DNA from: JAYSRU01 sp043720875
Lineage (GTDB): Bacteria; Bacteroidota; Bacteroidia; Flavobacteriales_D; Crocinitomicaceae
Length of the DNA: 24,229 bases
Direction: 5' to 3'
Assembly (NCBI GenBank): GCA_043720875.1
Contig: JAYSRU010000246.1
Span: 1-24,229, forward strand
Numbering within the stretch: position 1 is the first letter of the stretch; each line of letters begins with the position of its first letter. The notes under the pieces were generated by a model. It did no database searches. It worked only from the letters and a program-made list of their open reading frames with translations, and was not told the origin of the DNA. Of the stretch, positions 15,918 through 22,584 are shown piece by piece. The position numbers and the translations under genes are program-made.

Positions 15918-15996
15918 GTATTTAAGACCTTTGAAACCTCCATATTTTACAAAGATCTATCTATTATTATAGCAAAGCTCCAATACTAAATTAAAC

Positions 15997-16272
15997 TTAT
16001 TTTGTAAAAACTGTTATTACTTTTGGAATGTAATTTATAAGAATCAAAAGTACGGTGCAACAGAATAAGCCTAAAATTGTGTACGCACCATGTTTAAATT
16101 TGAACTTTAGATGCAACGCCAAAACAACAAGTGTAAAAAAAAATGGGAGCGTTGCTGGGAATAACACAAATGATTCCTTCACCTTTCCTTTTACCAAAGC
16201 AACAGTCGATCTTTGAAATCCACACATTGGACATTCAATTCCAACGCTTTCTTTCCAAGAGCAGGCGATCAT
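15997..16272 (-). CDS. DUF2752 family small membrane protein
   Basis: A 91-aa protein with the DUF2752 signature CPMCGFQRS (Cys14, Cys17) after an N-terminal Cys4, then FPATLPFFFTLVVLALHLKF and a second hydrophobic segment near the C-terminus, giving two transmembrane helices. The short form lacking an extra N-terminal helix is, as far as I recall, normal in Bacteroidota. The Cys-x2-Cys pair suggests metal or redox chemistry, but the role is unknown. Its ATG overlaps the stop of the preceding CCC-motif gene (ATGA), so translation is probably coupled. The pairing with CCC-motif genes is one I recall from other Bacteroidota. It is the last gene of the long minus-strand group; 93 bases without a clear terminator follow. 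Confidence 0.85.
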   Translation of the reverse strand: MIACSWKESVGIECPMCGFQRSTVALVKGKVKESFVLFPATLPFFFTLVVLALHLKFKFKHGAYTILGLFCCTVLLILINYIPKVITVFTK

Positions 16273-16643
16273 CTATTGTATCTCGAGAAATTTTGAAGTT
16301 CAGGAACTACATACGAAAAGACGAAAATCATATATCCAATGAGTAGCAAAATGAATAAAACTGAAAGACTCAAGCCGATAATAGCACAAGTGTTTCCAGT
16401 TGTTGAGTTTTTAAACGAACGTTGAAACATTTGAGGATCTGTTAAATAAATAGCCTTGTTTTTTTTGTGTAAAACAATGGCAATAATTCCACATACAATT
16501 CCAGGAATAGCATACATCCAACACGTTGCAATTGAAATAATTCCTAGGACCAAGGTAGCGTTTGCATTGGGTAAATTGCCATCAAAATAAGGCGTATTCG
16601 AAGGCATTGAAGCCTGTTGGTTTGTGTCAATAATATCTTCCAT
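16269..16643 (-). CDS. CCC-motif membrane protein, copy 2
   Basis: A 124-aa integral membrane protein. A soluble Asn/Pro-rich N-terminus (starting MEDIID) is followed by NANATLVLGIISIATCW, a second helix part with IVCGIIAIVLHKKNKA, a loop with two Phe and an Arg, and a last segment beginning GNTCAIIGLSLS. The three cysteines (41, 51, 86) give this Bacteroidota family its name; their chemistry is unknown. It is a close tandem paralogue of the gene at 16656-17024, with the same Cys spacing (9 and 34 residues between). It overlaps DUF2752 by four bases. It could have been labelled DUF4190-like, but the Cys pattern fits the CCC group better. Confidence 0.82.
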   Translation of the reverse strand: MEDIIDTNQQASMPSNTPYFDGNLPNANATLVLGIISIATCWMYAIPGIVCGIIAIVLHKKNKAIYLTDPQMFQRSFKNSTTGNTCAIIGLSLSVLFILLLIGYMIFVFSYVVPELQNFSRYNR

Positions 16644-16655
16644 AATTTCTTTTAA

Positions 16656-17024
16656 TTAAAACCGACCAAATCCTCTAGATGAACCAGTTGCAGCAGCCAA
16701 TAAACCTATTAACGCAATGATAAACCATAATGATGATAAACTTACACCGATAATGGCGCAAACATTACCCGCATTCGAGTTTTTATACGAATTATGATAC
16801 AAACCAGGATTTGTAACATAAACCGCCTTGTTTTTTTTATGTAAAACGATTGCAATAATTCCACAAACTAAACCCGGAACACCATACAACCAACAGGTTG
16901 CAATAGAAATTATTCCCAACACCAACGGAGCATTTGCATTGGGCAAATCCATACCCATTTGGTTGAAGTTTTGATTGTAATTAAAATTTGAATTATTCTC
17001 GTTGTTATCGATTAGATCTGACAT
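16656..17024 (-). CDS. CCC-motif membrane protein, copy 1
   Basis: A 122-aa paralogue of the next gene downstream. The N-terminus MSDLIDNN leads an Asn-rich soluble stretch of about 28 residues. Then come NANAPLVLGIISIATCWLYG, LVCGIIAIVLHKKNKAVY and GNVCAIIGVSLSSLW, with cysteines at 44, 54 and 89. The membrane core is almost identical to copy 2, while the N-terminal tail and the last 15 residues differ, as expected for a tandem duplication with free ends. The spacing is 4 bases from the upstream gene and 12 bases to copy 2. The hexapeptide MSDLID is also the start of the unrelated upstream protein. The function is unknown. Confidence 0.82.
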   Translation of the reverse strand: MSDLIDNNENNSNFNYNQNFNQMGMDLPNANAPLVLGIISIATCWLYGVPGLVCGIIAIVLHKKNKAVYVTNPGLYHNSYKNSNAGNVCAIIGVSLSSLWFIIALIGLLAAATGSSRGFGRF

Positions 17025-17028
17025 ATAA

Positions 17029-17535
17029 TTAATTTATAAGGTGTTTTCGGTTTACGCTATACATAATCAAAAATGCAACGTTAAGCAAAATTGCGAAAAT
17101 AAAAGAAGCGTTCATAAAAATACCCATAAAACCACCTGTACTTGCAAGCGAGCCCATCATTAAAAAAGCAGGAATTAGCGCTGCAATTACCCCAACTAAA
17201 TATGAAACATAGCCCATCTTTTTTAATTTCCACATTAGTAATGCTCCGGCTAAGCACAGTCCACTCGCCAAAAGATTGAAAATATTAGATAGCATTCCCC
17301 ATTTTTTGGTCGCTTCTATCATTCCGCCCATGTCACCCATTGGAGAATTCATTCCATTCAATAAATCCTGAGAATTTTCAAGCGATTTGATGGTAGCATC
17401 GGTTGTAAAAACGCCATAAATTGCTCCCAAAATTCCAATTCCTGAACCAACAAAAGTTAGAATACAAAGAACTTTCAAAAAATTAGGAATTCTTGGAGCC
17501 TCAGCTTCGTAAGTTGTATCGATTAAATCTGACAT
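17029..17535 (-). CDS. Four-helix membrane protein, unknown family
   Basis: A 168-aa protein starting MSDLID, with a first transmembrane segment at about 18-42 (FLKVLCILTFVGSGIGILGA). A Met/Gly-rich extramembrane stretch (NGMNSPMGDMGGMIEATKKWG, about 64-84) follows, then three more helices (about 85-105, 112-130, 138-160). I recognise no named domain; it resembles small Bacteroidota membrane proteins annotated as hypothetical. Methionine clustering is notable but not proof of metal binding. It lies 49 bases after DUF58, with a run of eight A shortly before its start on the coding strand, and 4 bases before the first CCC-motif gene, with which it shares its opening peptide and DNA. Confidence 0.65.
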   Translation of the reverse strand: MSDLIDTTYEAEAPRIPNFLKVLCILTFVGSGIGILGAIYGVFTTDATIKSLENSQDLLNGMNSPMGDMGGMIEATKKWGMLSNIFNLLASGLCLAGALLMWKLKKMGYVSYLVGVIAALIPAFLMMGSLASTGGFMGIFMNASFIFAILLNVAFLIMYSVNRKHLIN

Positions 17536-17584
17536 AAGTATCTTTTTTTTGCTAAGCTACTAAATTTTATCTAAAATCAAAAAC

Positions 17585-18922
17585 CTAGATTTTCCCTGTC
17601 GCCTTTAATGCCAAATACTGATTGATGGTATCCACAGAAATATCTTGTGGACGTGAAAGCAAACATAAGATTCCATTTTGACGAATTTCATGTGCAATGT
17701 TCTTCTTGGTGAGGATCATTTCCTCCGCAACAGTTGCATTATAAACATCCGACAATTTCATTGCCTTTTCATTGGAGATAGCTTCAACTTGTGTATTAAC
17801 GAACAGAATTACTACCAATTTATGCTTTTGATTTAATTTTTTAAATGCTGGCAATGCACGGTGCATGGCTGAAGAACTTTCAAAATTAGTATAGAACATC
17901 AAAAGACTTCTGGCGCTAATATTTCGTCGAATTGCCTCATAACTCAATGAATAATTCGGTTCTTTGAATTGTGTTCTTTGATTATATAACAGCTCATATA
18001 TTCTTTTCAATTGAGAATTAGAGCGTTCGGCTTTTAAGAAGGTTCCTATCTTGTCTGAAAAAGTAAACAATCCAGCATAATCTCCCTTTTTTATCGCAAT
18101 GTTGGAAAATACTAGGGTTGTATTTATTGCATAATCCAATAAGGTCATACCGTCACTCAGCTGCTGCATCGATCTACTTTTGTCTATAACAGCATATACT
18201 TGTTGTGCGCGCTCCTCCTGGTATTGGTTCAGCATCAAATCATCTTTCCGACTTGTCGCCTTCCAGTTGATACTTCGCAGGTCATCCCCTTGCGTATAAT
18301 TTCTAATTTGTTCAAACTCTTGATTCACTCCCAAACGACGCATTTTCTTAATGCCTTGTAGCTGTGATTGTTTATTGAAAACACCCAATTCATATTTACG
18401 CATTTGCACCACAGAGGGATACACATGAACGCTTTCATCTAATTGAAAATTAAAACGACGTTTGACCAATAAAAAAGGCGATGCAACAAATAAAATAGAA
18501 GAAGTGAAATGATACATCCCTCTTCTATTCGGATGAAAGATATAATTAAACTTGATTTCTTTATTGCTTCCTAATAAGGCTAAAAAACGCTCATTCCGTT
18601 CTTGCATTTCTATAGGATAACCTTCATATAGCTCAATGTTTAAGGGATATGAATGCGCACTGTTTACTATCAATTCTATCCGAACATCTTCACCCAGTGA
18701 TAAGTGATTTGAATTATTGAGAATAACTCGTTTCACCGTTATACTTTTGGCTAAGGTTGTCGTTAAAAGTAGATCTAACGTAGTAACCAGCACTAAACTT
18801 AGTCCATAGATTTTTGCAATCATAAACATCCAAGGCAAATAGAACGCACCAACAAATAGTACTACCATGATAATGTAAACGATGAAAAAGACACGGGTTA
18901 AGTATATATTTTTAATGTGCAT
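17585..18922 (-). CDS. DUF58 family protein (VWA-like, MoxR partner)
   Basis: A 445-aa protein with two N-terminal transmembrane segments (about 10-30 and 33-55), a beta-rich middle, then the DUF58 core: YTQGDDLRSINWKATSRKDD (209-228) and the VWA-like metal-site motif DKSRSM (247-252). DUF58 proteins are commonly encoded next to MoxR ATPases, as here, where the spacing is 16 bases. The usual model is that MoxR remodels or loads the VWA-like partner at the membrane. The substrate is not known. The start ATG 18922 follows the family pattern and gives a charged n-region (HIKNIYLTR) before the first helix. Confidence 0.93.
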   Translation of the reverse strand: MHIKNIYLTRVFFIVYIIMVVLFVGAFYLPWMFMIAKIYGLSLVLVTTLDLLLTTTLAKSITVKRVILNNSNHLSLGEDVRIELIVNSAHSYPLNIELYEGYPIEMQERNERFLALLGSNKEIKFNYIFHPNRRGMYHFTSSILFVASPFLLVKRRFNFQLDESVHVYPSVVQMRKYELGVFNKQSQLQGIKKMRRLGVNQEFEQIRNYTQGDDLRSINWKATSRKDDLMLNQYQEERAQQVYAVIDKSRSMQQLSDGMTLLDYAINTTLVFSNIAIKKGDYAGLFTFSDKIGTFLKAERSNSQLKRIYELLYNQRTQFKEPNYSLSYEAIRRNISARSLLMFYTNFESSSAMHRALPAFKKLNQKHKLVVILFVNTQVEAISNEKAMKLSDVYNATVAEEMILTKKNIAHEIRQNGILCLLSRPQDISVDTINQYLALKATGKI

Positions 18923-18938
18923 GAGTTACGCTTATCCG

Positions 18939-20009
18939 TTAACGTGGAATTTCAACTGTCTTCAAAATATCTAGTAAAACAGCAGTACTTGTGCTTCCTT
19001 CCATCTCGGCTTCAGGAGTTAAAATTATTCTATGATTCAGGACGTAATTAAATACGTACTTAATATCTTCTGGAGTTACAAAATCTCTTCCTTGGATTGT
19101 CGCATGCGCTTTGGAAGATTTCAATATTGAAATTGAAGCCCGTGGGGAACCACCCAAATAAATCTTATTGTGCATTCTTGTTTTTTGAACCAAGGCAGCA
19201 ATATAATGCAATAGTTTTTCTTCGACCGTTACTTTTTCCACCATTGCTTGGGCTCTATGTAAATCTTTGGCGTCTAAAACTGGAATCAAACTTTCGATGG
19301 AAGGTCCATCAAGTTTAGTTTTGAAACTACGCAAAATATCCACTTCTTGCTCATATTCAGGATAGTTTAATATAATCTTGAATAAGAAGCGATCCAATTG
19401 TGCTTCTGGCAAACTATAAGTTCCTTCTTGTTCTATCGGATTCATCGTTGCCACCACTAAGAATGGATATTCCATTTTATAGCACGTTGCATCATATGTA
19501 ATTTGACGCTCTTCCATTACTTCGAACAACGCTGCTTGCGTTTTTGCTGGCGCACGATTGATTTCATCTATCAGGACTATATTTGAAAAAATAGGACCCT
19601 TTCTAAAACTAAAAGTAGCTTCTTTTGCATTAAAAACCGAAGTTCCAATTACATCCGAAGGCATCAAATCTGGTGTGAATTGTATCCTCGAAAAGTCAAC
19701 TTTCAATACTTTAGCGAGCGACTTCGAACTCAATGTTTTGGCTACTCCAGGAACACCTTCAAGCAATACATGCCCGTTGGATAAAACGCCAATAATCATC
19801 AAATCAATAACATCGTGCTGACCCACCACGGTTTTTTGCATTTCCACACGTACCAAGCGAAGTTTTTCAGTTATCCAATCTAATTCTGGATTGGATGAAA
19901 TAAAAGAGTTATCTTCTGTAATTGCTTCCTGAGAAGGGGTGACGTCATTTGGTGTCGCTTCGTTTTCAGGTTGTCTTTCAACATTGTTTTCTTCTTGATC
20001 CATGATCAT
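18939..20009 (-). CDS. MoxR family AAA+ ATPase
   Basis: Cytoplasmic AAA+ ATPase of the MoxR-proper group, 356 aa. About 40 residues of acidic, Asn/Gln/Pro-rich sequence precede the fold. Walker A GVPGVAKT is at 85-92, LMPSDVIGT lies in the 115-123 region, and Walker B IVLIDEINRAPAKTQ starts at 144. EQEGTYSLPEAQLDRFLFK (about 194-212) is the sensor/arginine-finger region, and LGGSPRASISILK (about 284-296) is sensor 2. The start overlaps the DUF4350 stop by four bases; a second Met two codons on is an equally plausible start. Flanked by DUF4350 and DUF58, it is the energy-coupling member of the cluster, probably a chaperone-like remodeler; its client is unknown. Confidence 0.95.
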   Translation of the reverse strand: MIMDQEENNVERQPENEATPNDVTPSQEAITEDNSFISSNPELDWITEKLRLVRVEMQKTVVGQHDVIDLMIIGVLSNGHVLLEGVPGVAKTLSSKSLAKVLKVDFSRIQFTPDLMPSDVIGTSVFNAKEATFSFRKGPIFSNIVLIDEINRAPAKTQAALFEVMEERQITYDATCYKMEYPFLVVATMNPIEQEGTYSLPEAQLDRFLFKIILNYPEYEQEVDILRSFKTKLDGPSIESLIPVLDAKDLHRAQAMVEKVTVEEKLLHYIAALVQKTRMHNKIYLGGSPRASISILKSSKAHATIQGRDFVTPEDIKYVFNYVLNHRIILTPEAEMEGSTSTAVLLDILKTVEIPR

Positions 20010-21772
20010 AAGGTATTTGATTTAGAATTAAATAATTGCAATAAGTGTCTATCAATTTTGCTCACTTGCGCTAGTGAAATACGGACTGATGATAACGCAA
20101 AAGTGAATTCAGCATGGTTAGTTGTAATTTCAAAACGTGTTAAATTCTCCCTTTTGAAGGTAATACTTTTTCGCATCAACTGCGGGAAAATTATTTCTTC
20201 TTGCGTTGAAATAATCAATGGTAAATTTAGCATACGCGCACCTAAATAAAAGCCAAAAAAGGCAAGTGGAATCAATCCTACGCCAACACCCAACTTAGCT
20301 GCTAGGCTGAACAGTGCAAGAAAACCAATCAATGTTGAAACCAAAAGAATTATACTCGGCAACAGCATTTCTCTTCTCAGGATAAAATTCAGTTGTTCTT
20401 TTTCGAGTTCAGATTTTGAAATAATTCCAGCTAAAGCATAAAACGACCGTTTCTCCTTCGCAACTTCAATCAAATAATCGTGTGTGACGAGCGCACTTTG
20501 CTTCGGATTTAACTTTAGGATCAGTGAATCAATTTGTTCCAACGTTGCATTACAGCGTTCCGCCAAAAATGCAACATCTTCTCCCTTTGCTAAATTCAAA
20601 TCAATTCCAAACACTCTGTTTATTTGAGTATAAAAATTAGTTCTTATCACTTCTAGTAACGCCGCAGGAGTACTTTTAACTTCATAAATACGTGCAAGTG
20701 TTTCTGTATAATTTTTAGTGCCGTCTTCCTCCTTTTCCAAAACTGTAACGGCTGGCCTCAAGCGTTTTGTCCTAAATATCAAAAATAAGATCACCCCAAT
20801 TATTGTCAAAAAGTAAGCAATTTTCAATGCAATGCTACTAAAAATCATTTTTAAAAGCTCGCTATCCCCTTCAACTTTTGCGCTCTTTGAGGAGTTACTT
20901 TTGTACCCATCGGTATCATTCATATCGTTAGGCGAACGCACCGATTTTCTATCCCCTTCAAGGTTTGTGTTTTTAACAAACTCCAACCAAATTTTATGTT
21001 TTTGAGGTAAATAGCTTAATACATGCTCGAAATGTTTGAAGCCAGCAAATTTTTCCATTTGGTAATTGGTGAATAGCACTGGAGAAGTATGAATCAAAAT
21101 GGTGCCCTTACCATGCTGAATGAGTTTCATGTTTCCAAAGCCATTCAGGGTTGATTCGTAGGATTGTGTTTCATCCTGAAATACTGGCCAAACCGCTGCA
21201 ACCGTGTCATTTTGAAACACAGAAGCAAAGTTCTGTTCAAATGTATTCGCTTGTATTTTAACCTTATCAATAAAAATGTAATTAAAATTGATATTTTCTT
21301 CCTCCACCAAACTTGTAATGTTTTTCGAAAAACCGTCTGTAGCGATAAACAACATACTTCCCTTGTATACTGAATTCAATAATTCATCCAAATCAGTTTG
21401 TTTCATGACCAATCTGTTGCCCACAAATAAAAATAAGGCATTGGTGTCTGAGCTGATTTTCTTGAATTGCTTATGATTAAACACCACCGTTTCTTTGGTA
21501 GGTAACGCTTTATAAAGAATCTTGCGGAAGATTAATAGATCAAACGGGTTGTGTGCGTTGATTTTATAGGATTTCTGCCAATCCGCAGATTTATACAAAA
21601 CATTCTTCTTTTTCTGATGCTTAGATTTTTTCGATGAATCCTTGGAATTCGAAGCTTCTACTTCAACGGTTGTTTTCTTTTGAGCCGACGGTTCACCCGA
21701 AGTAAAAAATACCAAAAGCGTAATTAAGACAATGCCTCCGATCAGTAACGCTATAGAATTTCGCTTGTTCAT
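20006..21772 (-). CDS. DUF4350 domain protein with extra C-terminal membrane/beta module
   Basis: A 588-aa membrane protein. A signal-anchor helix (7-24) is followed by a Lys/Ser-rich linker, a DUF4350 region (about 75-260, with TDGFSKN near 145 and GKGTILIHTSPVLFTNYQ at 221-238), a transmembrane helix (about 315-334), and a cytoplasmic helical domain (about 350-455) resembling the usual end of DUF4350 proteins. From 456 on, two further hydrophobic segments (about 470-490 and 496-515) and a short beta-rich tail (about 520-575) with a PH-like strand pattern are added. I recall most relatives as shorter, near 400 aa, so this looks like a fusion. Four-base overlaps with DUF4129 upstream and MoxR downstream imply coupled translation. 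Confidence 0.88.
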   Translation of the reverse strand: MNKRNSIALLIGGIVLITLLVFFTSGEPSAQKKTTVEVEASNSKDSSKKSKHQKKKNVLYKSADWQKSYKINAHNPFDLLIFRKILYKALPTKETVVFNHKQFKKISSDTNALFLFVGNRLVMKQTDLDELLNSVYKGSMLFIATDGFSKNITSLVEEENINFNYIFIDKVKIQANTFEQNFASVFQNDTVAAVWPVFQDETQSYESTLNGFGNMKLIQHGKGTILIHTSPVLFTNYQMEKFAGFKHFEHVLSYLPQKHKIWLEFVKNTNLEGDRKSVRSPNDMNDTDGYKSNSSKSAKVEGDSELLKMIFSSIALKIAYFLTIIGVILFLIFRTKRLRPAVTVLEKEEDGTKNYTETLARIYEVKSTPAALLEVIRTNFYTQINRVFGIDLNLAKGEDVAFLAERCNATLEQIDSLILKLNPKQSALVTHDYLIEVAKEKRSFYALAGIISKSELEKEQLNFILRREMLLPSIILLVSTLIGFLALFSLAAKLGVGVGLIPLAFFGFYLGARMLNLPLIISTQEEIIFPQLMRKSITFKRENLTRFEITTNHAEFTFALSSVRISLAQVSKIDRHLLQLFNSKSNTL

Positions 21773-22584
21773 TTACGTTCAACTAATTGCGCATAATACT
21801 TCACAAACGCTGGCTTAACCTGGGCATAAATTTCCTTATTAATCTGTTTTTCTCCATACCAAATTGCATCAAATAGGTAAACAATTCGATTAAAAACAGA
21901 CCAACTTTTTTGTTCAGACATTTCCCGTTTATAATCAGAATTTGTTTTATCAATGTTCCACTTTATCCAGCCTTTGGCAATCAATTCCTTTAAAATGAAA
22001 ATAAAGTAAATTCGCACACATTCACGATAATCTTCCCTCGCTTCAGCAGCTTCCAAACGCAGTTCTAATTCTGTTTTAGAAATAGATTCAGGTGTAATAT
22101 CATCTGGCACTATCACCGTATTGATACGTGTATTTTTACCTTTATTTTGGTAGATGTAAAAGGCAATAATTCCCACCAAAATAATTACGACAAGGATCAA
22201 TAAGGTTTTACCAAAACCAGCACTCATGCCAAAACCCGAGTTGTTAGGTTTGCGTTCCGGAGCATCATAGGTACTAGGCTTATAACCGTTATCTTTAATT
22301 TCTCGTTGATCAGAATCACTATTGCCAGGCTCGTTCCGTTCTGGAGAATAATCTATATTCTTATCACTACTGTTATCGCCATTGCTTGTTTGATCTCCGT
22401 TATTCGTAATATTATCTTCCGATTCTTCTTCGCGCTGCTTGTAATTTGTTGGACCTGTATAATCTTTGCCTCGTTCAAAAGCATGATCATCACTTAACTT
22501 TTTCCAAGTCTTATAATCCTCTTGACCTTGTACACTAACAAAACCAACTAAGCAAACGATCCATAAGAACCTATTCATAATCAA
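21769..22584 (-). CDS. DUF4129 domain membrane protein
   Basis: A 271-aa protein, or 269 from the third codon, which gives a better signal peptide (NRFLWIVCLVGFVSVQG). A long Asn/Ser/Asp/Glu-rich extracytoplasmic region (about 45-115) precedes one transmembrane helix (127-146). The DUF4129 domain (about 170-265) has YFIFILKELIAKGWIKW, DKTNSDYKREM and FDAIWYGEKQI, which I recognise as the family core. It should face the cytoplasm, where MoxR and DUF58 could reach it. Its start overlaps the end of the SpoIIM-type gene by 8 to 14 bases, and its stop overlaps the DUF4350 start by four. It is probably a membrane client or scaffold of the MoxR system, but the function is not established. Confidence 0.9.
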   Translation of the reverse strand: MIMNRFLWIVCLVGFVSVQGQEDYKTWKKLSDDHAFERGKDYTGPTNYKQREEESEDNITNNGDQTSNGDNSSDKNIDYSPERNEPGNSDSDQREIKDNGYKPSTYDAPERKPNNSGFGMSAGFGKTLLILVVIILVGIIAFYIYQNKGKNTRINTVIVPDDITPESISKTELELRLEAAEAREDYRECVRIYFIFILKELIAKGWIKWNIDKTNSDYKREMSEQKSWSVFNRIVYLFDAIWYGEKQINKEIYAQVKPAFVKYYAQLVERK

